Source: Roseococcus sp.
GTDB lineage: Bacteria; Pseudomonadota; Alphaproteobacteria; Acetobacterales; Acetobacteraceae
DNA length: 64,000 nucleotides
Assembly (NCBI GenBank): GCA_026414745.1
Contig: JAOAIK010000042.1
Span: forward strand, 53,404-117,403
Direction: 5' to 3'
Numbering within the stretch: position 1 is the stretch's first letter; each line of letters starts with the position of its first letter. The notes beneath the pieces are model-generated. The model saw only the letters and a program-made list of their open reading frames with translations. It searched no databases and was not told the DNA's origin. The position numbers and the translations under genes were made by a program. Positions 16,823 through 25,357 of this stretch are shown in pieces.

Positions 16823-18561
16823 GCGGGGAGGGGGCGCACGCCTCCGCGCTCGGCGGCTTCCTCGCACTGTCGCGGCCCTGGCTCGCGCGGCGGCGCACCC
16901 TCGCCGCCTTCGCCCTGCTGGTCCTGCTTACGGCGGTGCAGGTGCTGCTCGTCGTCGCGCTGAACTTCTGGAGCGCGCGGCTTTTCGATGCGCTCGACAA
17001 CCGCGATGCCGCCTCGCTCTGGGGCGCGGTGGGGCTGTTCGCCGCGCTGGTGCTGGGCGTGGTGGTGAGCAACGCGGCGCATCTTGAGGCGCGGCGCGGC
17101 CTCGCGCTGGGCTGGCGGCGGGCGCTGACGGCGGCGCTGCTCGGCGCCTGGCTCGCCGAGGGGCGGCAGTGGCACCTTGCCCAGCTCGCCGAGGCGCCGG
17201 ACAATCCGGACGGGCGCATCGCCGAGGACATCCGCATCGCCACCGAACACGCGGTGGAGCTGATCGCGACCCTGCTCTACGCCCTGATGCTGCTCGGCGC
17301 CTTCATCGGGCTGCTCTGGGCGCTCTCGGGGGAGGTGAGCGTGTTCGGCGTGCCGGTGCCGGGGCACATGGTCTGGCTCGCGTTGCTCTATGCGCTGGCG
17401 GGGGCGGCGGCCGCTTTCGCGCTCGGTCGGCCGCTGGCGCGCGCCACCGAGGGGCGCCAACGGGCGGAGGCGGAGCTGCGCACCGCGCTGATGCACGCGC
17501 GCGACGAGGCCGAGGCGCTGGCCCTGGCCCGCGGCGAGCCCGAGGCGCGCCGCGCCGCGGAGGCCCGTTTCGCCGCGCTGGGCGAGGCCTGGCGCCGGCA
17601 GACGGCAGGCCTGCGCAACCTGCTCGGCTTCCAGTCCGCCTATACCAGCGTCGCGCCGGTGCTGCCGCTGCTCGTCTCGGCGCCGCGCTACCTCGCGGGC
17701 GAGATCTCGCTCGGCGTGCTGGTGCAGATCGGCCAGGGCTTCCAGCAGGCGGTCTCCGCCCTGTCCTGGCCGGTGGACAACACGGCGCGGCTCGCCGAAT
17801 GGCACGCCTCGGCCGAACGCCTGCTCGCCCTGGCCGAGGCGGCCGCGGGCGCGAGTGCGGAGGGCATCGCGCGGGAGATCGGTGAGGACGGTGTGGCGGC
17901 CGAGGGGCTCGCGCTCTGCGCCGCCTCGGGCGCGCCGCTCGCCGCGCCGCTGTCCTTCGCGCTGCCGCCCGGGGCGCTGGCGGGGCTGGAGGGGCCGCCG
18001 CCCGCCGCCGCGGCGCTGCTGGCCGCGCTGGCGGGGCTCTGGCCCTGGGGGCGGGGGCGCATCGCCGCGCCGCCGCCCGCGCAATGCGCCGTCTGGTTCC
18101 GCCCGCCCTGGCTGCCCGAGGGCCCGCTCGCCCGGCTGCTCGACCCCTCGGGCGAGGCGCCGCGCCCGGCGCTGGTGGCGGCGCTGGAGGGGGTGGGGCT
18201 CGGCGCCCTCTCTGCGCGGCTCGACGAGGAGGCGGCCTGGGGCGCCGTGCTGGAGGAGCCGGAGAGGTTGCGCCTCGCCTTCGCGCGGCTGCTGCTGGCG
18301 CGGCCCGCGCTGGTGCTGGTGGCGGAAGGGGTGGCCGCGCTGGAGGCCGAGGAGCTGCGCCGGCTGATCGCGCTGCTGCGCGCCGCGCTGCCGCGCGCCG
18401 TCGTCATCATGGCTGCACCGGCGCCGGAGGGGGCGGAGCGCATCCGTCTCGCCCCGCCCGAGGGCGAGACGCTGCCTGCCGCCCGCGCCGCCCAGCGCCA
18501 ACCGCGCCCCGCGCGCCTCATCGCCTGGCTGCGCCAGGGCTTCGGCCATCCGCGGGGCTGA
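16819..18561 (+). CDS. SbmA/YddA-type transporter with a degenerate ATPase domain
   Basis: A 580-residue protein built like YddA/BclA: a membrane domain with about six spans (residues 1-345, including LNFWSARLFDALDNRDA and PDNPDGRIAEDIRIATEHAVEL, hallmarks of the SbmA/BacA group), then an ABC-ATPase-like domain (about 360-580). The ATPase motifs are gone: Walker A reads GPPPAAAALLAAL near 391, the Q-loop FRPPWLP, the signature LEEPERLRLAF near 478, Walker B LVLVAEGVAALE near 498, and no switch histidine follows. Flanking landmarks (ALAGLWPWGRG, RLDEEAAW, FARLLLARPALVL) are preserved, so this is not a frameshift. ATG 16819 is coupled to the LOG gene. Transport may be proton-driven, as in SbmA. 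Confidence 0.88.
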   Translation: MSGEGAHASALGGFLALSRPWLARRRTLAAFALLVLLTAVQVLLVVALNFWSARLFDALDNRDAASLWGAVGLFAALVLGVVVSNAAHLEARRGLALGWRRALTAALLGAWLAEGRQWHLAQLAEAPDNPDGRIAEDIRIATEHAVELIATLLYALMLLGAFIGLLWALSGEVSVFGVPVPGHMVWLALLYALAGAAAAFALGRPLARATEGRQRAEAELRTALMHARDEAEALALARGEPEARRAAEARFAALGEAWRRQTAGLRNLLGFQSAYTSVAPVLPLLVSAPRYLAGEISLGVLVQIGQGFQQAVSALSWPVDNTARLAEWHASAERLLALAEAAAGASAEGIAREIGEDGVAAEGLALCAASGAPLAAPLSFALPPGALAGLEGPPPAAAALLAALAGLWPWGRGRIAAPPPAQCAVWFRPPWLPEGPLARLLDPSGEAPRPALVAALEGVGLGALSARLDEEAAWGAVLEEPERLRLAFARLLLARPALVLVAEGVAALEAEELRRLIALLRAALPRAVVIMAAPAPEGAERIRLAPPEGETLPAARAAQRQPRPARLIAWLRQGFGHPRG

Positions 18562-18568
18562 GCAGGCC

Positions 18569-19759
18569 TCAGCCCAGCGCGGCCAGCCCGCGCTCGAGAT
18601 CGGCGATCAGGTCCGCCACATCCTCGAGGCCGATGTGGATGCGCACCATCGGCCCGCCATAGTCGCCGGTGCCGGCGGTGCGGGTGATGAAGCCCGTGGT
18701 GGGGATAGCGAGGCTCTCATAGCCGCCCCAGGATGCGCCGATCCCGAAGAGCGACAGCGAATCGATGAATCGGACCATGTCCGCCTCGCCATAGCGCGGC
18801 TGCAGCACCACGCCGAAGAGCGAGCAGCCGCCCGTGAAGTCGCGCAGGAAGAGGTGGTGCTGCGGGTGCGAGGGCAGGGCGGGGTGCAGCACCTGCTTCA
18901 CCTGCGGCTGCGCCTCCAGCCAGCGCGCCACCTCGATGCTCGCCGCCTCCTGCGCCTTGAGGCGGATCGGCATGGTCCTCACCCCGCGCAGCGCGAGCCA
19001 GACGTCGTCGGGCGAGGCGTAGTGGCCGATGGCCGAGGCGGCGGACCGCACGATGAGGTGATCCTCCTCCGTGTTCACGGTGACGCTGCCGAGCAGGATG
19101 TCGGAATGGCCGCCGACGTATTTCGTCAGCGCCTGGATGGACACGTCCACCCCGTGCGCAAAGGGCTGGAAGCTGTGGATCCCCCAGGTGTTGTCCATCA
19201 GCACCTTCGCCCCGTGGGCGTGCGCGGCGCGGGCGATAGCCGGGATGTCCTGGATCTCGAAGGTGTGGGAGCCGGGGCTTTCGGTATAGACCACCTTGGT
19301 ATTGGGGCGCAGCAGGGCGCGCATCCCCGCCTCGTCCACGCAGGGGTCATAGAAGGTTGTCTCGATGCCCCATCTGGCCAGCAGCGTCGTGGCGAAGGCG
19401 CGCGCGGGGCCATAGACGCTGTCGGGCATCAGGCAGTGATCGCCCGTCCTGAGATAGGCCATCAGCGGCAGCGTCACGGCCGCGAGCCCGGTGCCGACGA
19501 GGGTGCAGCGGCTGCCGCCCTCGATCTCGGCGATCACGTCCTCGAGCGCGTAGTGGGTGGGCCCGCCCTGGGTGCCGTAGGTCATGACCTGCTCGAAACG
19601 CCGCGCCGAGGCGGCGCGCCGTGCCTCGCAGGAGGGGAAGAGCACGGTGGAGCCGCGGTGGACCGGCGGGTTCACGAAGCCGTGGATCCGCACACCCGCG
19701 CGCCCGGCATGGCTCATGCGGGTGCGGAAACCGTGGCGGCGATGCGTGTCGTCGGGCAT
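18569..19759 (-). CDS. metC: cystathionine beta-lyase
   Basis: A 396-residue PLP enzyme of the Cys/Met metabolism family, splitting cystathionine to homocysteine, pyruvate and ammonia. It shows PPVHRGSTVLFPS at the N-terminus, YGTQGGPTHYALED, MPDSVYGPAR, LMDNTWG and the PLP-lysine motif QALTKYVGGHSD. The late IGASWGGYESLA segment is typical of MetC-type lyases. The ORF track runs to 20575; I start at ATG 19759, whose first base is the last base of the upstream sulfurtransferase stop (TGATG). That sseA-metC pair suggests a shared sulfur-amino-acid role. It converges with the SbmA-like gene. Confidence 0.9.
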   Translation of the reverse strand: MPDDTHRRHGFRTRMSHAGRAGVRIHGFVNPPVHRGSTVLFPSCEARRAASARRFEQVMTYGTQGGPTHYALEDVIAEIEGGSRCTLVGTGLAAVTLPLMAYLRTGDHCLMPDSVYGPARAFATTLLARWGIETTFYDPCVDEAGMRALLRPNTKVVYTESPGSHTFEIQDIPAIARAAHAHGAKVLMDNTWGIHSFQPFAHGVDVSIQALTKYVGGHSDILLGSVTVNTEEDHLIVRSAASAIGHYASPDDVWLALRGVRTMPIRLKAQEAASIEVARWLEAQPQVKQVLHPALPSHPQHHLFLRDFTGGCSLFGVVLQPRYGEADMVRFIDSLSLFGIGASWGGYESLAIPTTGFITRTAGTGDYGGPMVRIHIGLEDVADLIADLERGLAALG

Positions 19760-20598
19760 CAGGCGGTGGCCTTTTCGGTATCGGGCCGGCTGGCCCATTC
19801 GGTCCAGGAGCCGTCGTAGATGGCGGGTTCGCGGAGGCCGGCGCGCACCGCGCCCAGCGCCAGCACGCAGGCAGTGACGCCCGTGCCGCACGATGTGATG
19901 AGGGCGCGCCCCTCCGTCGCGCCGGCCGCGGCGAAGCGCGCGCGCAGCGCCTCGGGCGGCAGCATGGTGCCATCGGGGGCGAAGAGCTCGGTGAAGGGCA
20001 GGTTCGCCGCGCCCGGCATGTGCCCCGAGGGTAGGCCAGGCCGCGGTTCGGGGGCGGTTCCCTGGAAACGGCCCGCCGCGCGTGCATCGAGCACGAGGGC
20101 CGAGCCGTCGGCCAGCGCGCGCCGCACATCGCCGAGGCCGGCGAGGCGACGGGCGTGGAAGCTCGCAAGATAGCGCGCGGGCCTGGGCGGGGCGGGGGTG
20201 CCGGCGGCGAGCGCCCGCCCCTCGCGCCGCCACTTGGGCAGCCCGCCATCCAGCACCGCCGCCTTCTCGTGGCCGAAGAGGCGCATCAGCCACCAGCCGC
20301 GCGCGGCGGATTGCAGGCCCTTCTGGTCGTAGAACACCACGCGGTGCGCGTTGGAGACGCCCATCTCGCCCATCAGCCGCTCGAAGCGCGCGGCCGAGGG
20401 GGCCATGTGGGGCAGGCTCGCTTCCGGGTCCGCCACCAGGTCGATGTCGAAGTAGCGCGCGCCCGGGATGTGCGCCTCCTCGAACAGGGCCTTCGCGTCC
20501 TGTGGCTCGTTGGGCAGGGATTTCGTGGCGTCGAAGACCAGGAGATCGGGCGCGCCGAGCTGCGCCGCCAGCCACTCCGTGCCGACCAGATCCTCCAT
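19759..20598 (-). CDS. sseA: 3-mercaptopyruvate/thiosulfate sulfurtransferase
   Basis: A 279-residue double-rhodanese protein. The first domain (about 1-135) is catalytically inert, with FDATKSLP and HIPGARYFDID. The second domain carries the active-site cysteine in SCGTGVTACVLA near residue 238. The CGTGVTA loop resembles mercaptopyruvate sulfurtransferases (CGSGVTA) more than thiosulfate rhodaneses. It transfers sulfur from 3-mercaptopyruvate to a thiol acceptor. The ATG at 20598 sits one base after the stop of the alanyl-editing gene. Downstream it overlaps metC. Confidence 0.9.
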   Translation of the reverse strand: MEDLVGTEWLAAQLGAPDLLVFDATKSLPNEPQDAKALFEEAHIPGARYFDIDLVADPEASLPHMAPSAARFERLMGEMGVSNAHRVVFYDQKGLQSAARGWWLMRLFGHEKAAVLDGGLPKWRREGRALAAGTPAPPRPARYLASFHARRLAGLGDVRRALADGSALVLDARAAGRFQGTAPEPRPGLPSGHMPGAANLPFTELFAPDGTMLPPEALRARFAAAGATEGRALITSCGTGVTACVLALGAVRAGLREPAIYDGSWTEWASRPDTEKATA

Positions 20599-20599
20599 C

Positions 20600-21319
20600 C
20601 TATCCCTCCAGCAGCGCGATGCTGATGCGCCGGTTCTGCCGGCCCTTGCTCTCGAGCTTCACGACCTCGACGCGGCCGATCTCGCGCGTGCTGCGCACAT
20701 GGGTGCCGCCGCAGGGCTGCAGGTCCACGGGGGTCTCGGCGGGGCCGATGCGCACGAGGCGGATGCGCCCCGCCCCGCGCGGCGGCTGCACGGAAAGGGT
20801 GCGCACGAGCCCCGGGTTCGCGTCCAGCTCGGCCTCGCTGATCCAGCGCTCCGCGATCGGGTGGTCCTCGGCGATGAGGGCGTTCAGCCGATCGGTGAGC
20901 CACTCCTTCGCGGGCGGCTCGGCGAGGTCGAAGTCGAGGCGGGATTTCTCGGCGCCGATCTGCCCGCCTGTCACGCCGGCGCCGGGCAGCAGGCTGCACA
21001 GCAGGTGCAGGGTGCTGTGCATGCGCATGTGCCGGTGCCGCCTGGCCCAGTCGAGCCGGGCGAGCACCTCCGTGCCGGGGGCGGGCAGGGGGGCGCCCTC
21101 GGGCAGGCGGTGCAGGATGGCCTCGCCCTCGCCCTTCACCGCCTCCAGCACCGGGGCCTCGGCGCCCGGCCAGAGCAGCAGCCCGGAATCCCCGGGCTGG
21201 CCGCCGGCGCGCGGGTAGAACACGCTGCGGTCGAGGATCACGCCCTCAGCCCCGGCCGCGAGCACGCGCGCGGGGGTCTCTGCCAGATAGGCGTCGGTGC
21301 GGAACAGCGGTTCGGTCAT
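20600..21319 (-). CDS. alanyl-tRNA editing protein (AlaX type)
   Basis: A 239-residue trans-editing protein that hydrolyses mischarged Ser- or Gly-tRNA(Ala). It matches the second half of AlaRS: SVFYPRAGGQPGDSG (the beta-barrel N-part), the zinc motif HSTLH, GAEKSRLDF and the second zinc motif CGGTHV with TREIGRVEVVKLESKG. The ORF track's upstream extension lies in the Nudix gene. ATG 21319 overlaps the Nudix stop as ATGA. An upstream ATG four codons earlier (MDPGM) is possible but would deepen the overlap. Cytoplasmic. Confidence 0.9.
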   Translation of the reverse strand: MTEPLFRTDAYLAETPARVLAAGAEGVILDRSVFYPRAGGQPGDSGLLLWPGAEAPVLEAVKGEGEAILHRLPEGAPLPAPGTEVLARLDWARRHRHMRMHSTLHLLCSLLPGAGVTGGQIGAEKSRLDFDLAEPPAKEWLTDRLNALIAEDHPIAERWISEAELDANPGLVRTLSVQPPRGAGRIRLVRIGPAETPVDLQPCGGTHVRSTREIGRVEVVKLESKGRQNRRISIALLEG

Positions 21320-21957
21320 TCCCGGGTCCATTCCTCCCTCAGCCGCGCACGGTGCTGCCGCAGCCAGTGCAGGCAGAGCGCGGCGGTGGCGTTCTGGATG
21401 GCGTTGGCGTCGAGCGCGGCGAAGGCCTCCTCGGCGGGGCCGATCAGCACGCGGATGTCCTCGCCCTCCTCGGCGAGGCCGTGATGGGCGGCGGCCTGCC
21501 CCTCCAGCCGGGCGCGGCCGCAGTAGAGGTGCATCAGCTCGTCGCAGCCGCCCTGCAAGAGCATGAAGCGGCCGATGGGCTCCAGGTGGTCGGGGTGCAG
21601 CCCGGCCTCCTCCTCGGCCTCGCGCAGCACGGCCGCGGCGGGATCCTCGCCCGGCTCGAGCAGCCCCGCGATGCATTCGCGGTGGATGGGGTCGAGTCCT
21701 GCCGCAAGCACGGGCAGGCGGAACTGCTCGATCATCGCCACGCGGTCGGTCCAGGGATCGTAGGGCAGCAGGGCCACCCCCTGGCCGCGCCGCCAGAGCT
21801 CCCAGGTGAGCTCGCGCGAGCGCGCGCCGTCGAAGCGCCGATAGGCGAAGCGCACGCGCTGCAGCGGGAAGCGGCCGGACCACACCAGCTCATCGGCGAG
21901 GATCTCGAGGCCAGGATGGGGCGCGATGGGCGGGGCCTTGGGCGGTCTGGCATTCAT
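21316..21957 (-). CDS. Nudix hydrolase, ADP-ribose pyrophosphatase type
   Basis: A 213-residue Nudix enzyme. The Nudix box is complete: GLLEPGEDPAAAVLREAEEE followed by AGL. The preceding AGLDPIHRECIAGLLEPGE and the following FMLLQGGCDELMHLYCGRA fit the NudF/ADP-ribose pyrophosphatase subgroup, which hydrolyses ADP-ribose to AMP and ribose 5-phosphate. An N-terminal beta domain (FPLQRVRFAYRRFDGARSRE) is also typical of NudF dimers. The ATG at 21957 is 37 bases from the divergent DMT transporter start. It is coupled to the alanyl-editing gene downstream. Confidence 0.9.
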   Translation of the reverse strand: MNARPPKAPPIAPHPGLEILADELVWSGRFPLQRVRFAYRRFDGARSRELTWELWRRGQGVALLPYDPWTDRVAMIEQFRLPVLAAGLDPIHRECIAGLLEPGEDPAAAVLREAEEEAGLHPDHLEPIGRFMLLQGGCDELMHLYCGRARLEGQAAAHHGLAEEGEDIRVLIGPAEEAFAALDANAIQNATAALCLHWLRQHRARLREEWTRE

Positions 21958-21994
21958 GGGCGGCTGACCCTAGCCTTGCGGCCCACGCCCGTCC

Positions 21995-22873
21995 ATGAGC
22001 CCCGACCCCTCCGCGCCGCGCCGGCGCGCCATCCTTGCCGTGCTCGGCGCGGCGCTGCTGTTCGCGCTGGCGGCGGCCTGCGTGAAGGCGCTGGGGGGCG
22101 CGATCCCGCTCGCGCAGCTCGTCTTCTTCCGCAGCGTGCTGGCGCTGCCGCTGCTGCTGCCGCTGCTGCTGGCCGCGGGTGGGCTGGCTGCGCTGCGCAC
22201 GACGCGGCCGATGGGCCACCTGTTCCGTACCCTGTTCGGACTGGGGGGCATGCTGGCGGCCTTCTATGGCTATGCCACGCTGCCGCTCGCGATGGTCACG
22301 GCGCTCGGTTTCACCATGCCGCTCTTTCTCGCCTTGCTGGCGGCGCCGCTCCTCGGTGAGCGGCCCGCGGCGGTGCGGCTCGCCGCGGCGCTGGCCGGAT
22401 TTGCCGGCGTGGTGCTCATGCTCCGGCCCTGGCGGGGCGACGCGCCGCCGACCCTTCCTGTCCTGGTGGTGCTGGCCGGGGCGCTGGCCTGGGCGCTGGC
22501 GATGATCACCATCCGCCGCCTCGGCGCGGCGGGCGAGAGCGGGGTGGCCATCGTGCTGTGGTTCGCGCTGGGCTCCTCGGTGCTCTCGCTCTTCGCGGCG
22601 CTGCCCGTCTGGGTCTGGCCCGATGCGCGGCAATGGGCGCTGCTGCTGGGGGTGGGCGTGGTCTCGGCGCTGGCGCAGCTCCTGATGACCGAGGCCTATC
22701 GCAAGGGAGAGACGACGCTGGTCGCGCCCTTCGAGTATTCGGGCATCCTTTGGACCACGCTGCTCGGCCTGCTGCTCTGGGCCGAGGCCCCGGATGGCTG
22801 GGACGCGCTCGGCGTGCTGGTGCTGATCGGCGCTGGCCTCGCGCTGTGGCGGCTCGATGCGCGCGGGCGCTGA
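21995..22873 (+). CDS. EamA/DMT-family transporter
   Basis: A 292-residue inner-membrane protein of the drug/metabolite transporter superfamily, with about ten spans arranged as two EamA repeats. Seen: an N-terminal ALLFALAAACVKALGG span, PLAMVTALGFTMPLFLALLA with the conserved ER in LGERPAAVRLAAA, and in the second half YRKGETTLVAPFEYSGILWTTLLGLLLWAE. It resembles riboflavin/nucleotide-sugar type EamA permeases only in general, and the substrate is not predictable. No ribosome site is evident before the ATG at 21995. The next gene starts 107 bases downstream. Confidence 0.88.
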   Translation: MSPDPSAPRRRAILAVLGAALLFALAAACVKALGGAIPLAQLVFFRSVLALPLLLPLLLAAGGLAALRTTRPMGHLFRTLFGLGGMLAAFYGYATLPLAMVTALGFTMPLFLALLAAPLLGERPAAVRLAAALAGFAGVVLMLRPWRGDAPPTLPVLVVLAGALAWALAMITIRRLGAAGESGVAIVLWFALGSSVLSLFAALPVWVWPDARQWALLLGVGVVSALAQLLMTEAYRKGETTLVAPFEYSGILWTTLLGLLLWAEAPDGWDALGVLVLIGAGLALWRLDARGR

Positions 22874-22945
22874 CGGCGGTCGGCCCCGGCCCCCCGCCTC
22901 TTCGGCACGCGGCGGCGGCCCGGTGCGCGCCGGCGCCGCCCCCGG

Positions 22946-22975
22946 TTGCCGCTTGCCCTTCCGCCCGCCTATCTG
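22946..22975 (+). promoter_or_regulatory. candidate promoter giving a leaderless mRNA for the GT39 gene
   Basis: TTGCCG and TATCTG are 18 bases apart, and the last base of TATCTG is five bases before the ATG at 22981 (CCCCC between). Transcription would start at or next to the start codon, and no Shine-Dalgarno sequence exists. The rest of the 107-base gap is GC-rich with nothing recognised. Confidence 0.4.
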
Positions 22976-22980
22976 CCCCC

Positions 22981-24483
22981 ATGAGCGAGGCCTCGCACCC
23001 CGAGACCGGCCGCCGCGCCTGGATCGCGGCCCTGCTGCTGCTGCCGCTGCTGGCGGCGGGGCTGCGCTGGGCTTCCTTCCTGCCCTCGGTGATCGACTGG
23101 GACGAGAGCCTCTACATCCTCCAGGCGCGGGAGTGGCTGCGCGGCAACTGGCCGATCACCGGGGTATGGGACATGCATCCGGTGGGCGCGCCGGCGATGA
23201 TCGCGCTCGCCTTCATCGTCTTCGGCGAGAGCATCGCGGCGGTGCGGCTGCTCGGCGTCATCTGCGTCGCCGCCACCGGCTATGCGCTCATTGCCCTGGC
23301 CCGGGCGATGGGGGGCGGGCGGGCCCTCGGCTTCGCGGCGGCGGTGCTCTACGCCGGGCACAGCATCATGCTGGGGGGCCTCTCCTCCAACACGGAAATC
23401 CTCTTCGCACCGCTGGTCGTCTCGGCCCTCGCGCTCGCGTTGGCCGGCGGGCCGCCCTGGCCGCGGCTTTTCGGCATGGGAGGACTGATCGGCCTCGCCC
23501 TTCTCATCAAGCCTGTGGTGACACCTGAAGGCTGCCTCGCCTTCGCGCTGCTTGCCTGGCCCTGGCTGCGGGCGCGGCGCTGGCGGAGCCTTCTGCTGGC
23601 AGCGCTCGCCTATCTTGGGATGTGCCTCGCGCCCACCGCGCTGGCGGGCGCGGTGTATGCGCTGCGCGGCGAGTTCACCGAATGGGCGGAGGCCACGCTG
23701 CTTGCGCCCTTCGTCTACGCCGCGGCGGGCGTGACGCTGGAGACCGCGCTCTACCGCGTCACCGTGGCGGCGCTGGCCCTGCGCTGGCTGCTCGTGCTCG
23801 CCCTGCTTCTGCCGCTCGCGCTGCTGCGCTGGCCCGAGGCGACGCTCTGCCGAATCGCTCTCTTCGGGCTCGGCTGGCTGCTGGCGGCGGCGGTGGCGGT
23901 GGTGGGGCCGCGGCATTTCTTCCCGCACTATTTCCTGATCCTGCTGCCGCCGCTGTCGCTGCTCGCCGCGGCCGGGCTCTTCGCGGCGGCGCGTGGATTG
24001 ACCGCGGGGCGCGCCGCGCCGTTCGCCCTCGGGCTGTCGCTTCTCGTCTCGCTGGACCTCGTGGGGGGCGATCTGCAGACGCGGCTCGCGCGCGGCTTCG
24101 CCATGGGCTCGCCGGATACGCCGCGCCGCATCGCCGCCATCGTGAACGACGAACTGCGCCCCGGCGAGACCATCTTCGTCCCCAACTACCAGCCCGTCGT
24201 GTATTTCCTGACCCAGGCCGCCCTGCCCACGCGCTTTCCCTTCCCGGTTCATCTCACCGGCAGTTTCGGCCGCCTCGCCGGGGTGGACACTGACGCGGAG
24301 GTGGCGCGCATCCTGGCCGCGCGGCCGCGCTTCATCGTGCTCGACCGCAGCGAGTGGTTCTCCATGCGCCCCTCGGCCATGGCCATGCTGACCGAGGCGA
24401 TCGAGGAGCACTACGAGCTGGCCGCGAGCTTCGTGGAGGAGCGCGGCACCGTCGAACTCTACCGCCTGCTGGAGCCCGAGTGA
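22981..24483 (+). CDS. GT39-family (ArnT/PMT-like) membrane glycosyltransferase
   Basis: A 500-residue polytopic protein of the GT-C fold. The first periplasmic loop carries SVIDWDESLYILQAREWLRG and WDMHPVGAPAM, the acidic motif used by ArnT/PMT enzymes that take sugars from polyprenyl-phosphate donors. About eleven to twelve spans follow, then a soluble C-terminal domain (residues about 360-500) with PNYQPVVYFLTQAALPTRFPF and ILAARPRFIVLDRSEW. It may decorate lipid A or a surface glycan; the polysaccharide cluster lies 2-8 kb downstream. The ORF track's start at 22558 overlaps the DMT gene. I use ATG 22981. Its stop overlaps the YdcF start (TGATG). Confidence 0.85.
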   Translation: MSEASHPETGRRAWIAALLLLPLLAAGLRWASFLPSVIDWDESLYILQAREWLRGNWPITGVWDMHPVGAPAMIALAFIVFGESIAAVRLLGVICVAATGYALIALARAMGGGRALGFAAAVLYAGHSIMLGGLSSNTEILFAPLVVSALALALAGGPPWPRLFGMGGLIGLALLIKPVVTPEGCLAFALLAWPWLRARRWRSLLLAALAYLGMCLAPTALAGAVYALRGEFTEWAEATLLAPFVYAAAGVTLETALYRVTVAALALRWLLVLALLLPLALLRWPEATLCRIALFGLGWLLAAAVAVVGPRHFFPHYFLILLPPLSLLAAAGLFAAARGLTAGRAAPFALGLSLLVSLDLVGGDLQTRLARGFAMGSPDTPRRIAAIVNDELRPGETIFVPNYQPVVYFLTQAALPTRFPFPVHLTGSFGRLAGVDTDAEVARILAARPRFIVLDRSEWFSMRPSAMAMLTEAIEEHYELAASFVEERGTVELYRLLEPE

Positions 24484-25277
24484 TGGAGGATCTGCTCTTC
24501 GCCGCCTCCAAGCTGTTCTGGCTCTTCGCGCGGCCCAACACCTTCATGCTCTTCCTCGCCTGCCTGGGCGCGGGGCTGATGGCGGCGGGGCGGCGCTGGG
24601 GGCGCTGGCCGGCCTTCATCGGCCTGTCCTGGTTTGTGGCGGTCCTGCTCACGCCGCTCTCCACCTGGCTCACCCTGCCGCTGGAGGACCGCTTCCCGCG
24701 CCCGCCCGCGCCAGCACGTGTGGATGGGGTGGTGGTGCTTGGCGGGGCGGTGGAGCAGCAGCTCACTCTCGCGCGCGGCATCCCCGCCCTCAACGGCGCG
24801 GCCGAGCGCATGACCGAGGCGGTGGCGCTGGCGCGCCGCTTCCCCGAGGCGCGCATCGTCTTCACCGGCGGCTCGGCCGGCCTCGCGCCCGGCGAAATGA
24901 CGGAGGCCGATGTGGCGCGGCAGCTCTTCGCCGCGCTGGGTCTCGAGGGGCCGCGCGTGATCCTCGAGGCCGAGAGCCGCAACACCTGGGAGAACGCCAC
25001 CCTCTCGCACGCGCTGCTGCGCCCGCGTCCGGGGGAGGTCTGGCTGCTCGTCACCTCCGCGAGCCACATGCCCCGCGCCGTGGGCTGTTTCCGCCGCGCG
25101 GGCTGGAGCATCACGCCCTGGCCGGTGAACTACTCGACCCAGCCCGGGGGGCGCGGCTGGTTCGACCCGCCCTTCAGCGTCCGGCTCGGCCAGGCGGAAT
25201 GGGCGGTGCGCGAGTATGTGGGGATGCTGGCCTACTGGCTGCTCGGGCGGAGCAGCGCGCTGTTCCCGGCGCCGTAG
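24483..25277 (+). CDS. YdcF/ElyC-family (DUF218) membrane-anchored protein
   Basis: A 264-residue protein with two N-terminal membrane spans (residues about 15-60) and a DUF218 domain: DGVVVLGGAVEQQ, FPEARIVFTGGSA, EAESRNTWENATLSHAL and TSASHMPRAVGCFRRAGW, the usual conserved blocks. Related proteins (ElyC, SanA) affect envelope or peptidoglycan-precursor homeostasis, but the reaction is unknown. The ATG at 24483 shares a base with the GT39 stop (TGATG), implying a joint role in glycan or undecaprenyl-linked metabolism. It converges with the polysaccharide cluster. Confidence 0.88.
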   Translation: MEDLLFAASKLFWLFARPNTFMLFLACLGAGLMAAGRRWGRWPAFIGLSWFVAVLLTPLSTWLTLPLEDRFPRPPAPARVDGVVVLGGAVEQQLTLARGIPALNGAAERMTEAVALARRFPEARIVFTGGSAGLAPGEMTEADVARQLFAALGLEGPRVILEAESRNTWENATLSHALLRPRPGEVWLLVTSASHMPRAVGCFRRAGWSITPWPVNYSTQPGGRGWFDPPFSVRLGQAEWAVREYVGMLAYWLLGRSSALFPAP

Positions 25278-25287
25278 GTCGGGCTGC

Positions 25288-25337
25288 CGCGCGAGGGCCG
25301 CAGCTTCGCGCGTCCCGGTGGCCGGCTGCCGCCGGCC
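25288..25337. terminator. two adjacent hairpins between convergent genes
   Basis: CGCGCGA/TCGCGCG (25288-25294 with 25306-25312, 7-bp stem) and GGCCGG/CCGGCC (25320-25325 with 25332-25337, 6-bp stem) lie in the 80-base gap between the YdcF gene and the polysaccharide cluster. There is no T-tract. A bidirectional transcription end is the simplest reading. Confidence 0.35.
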
Positions 25338-25357
25338 CGAACGGCGCGGGGCGGGGG

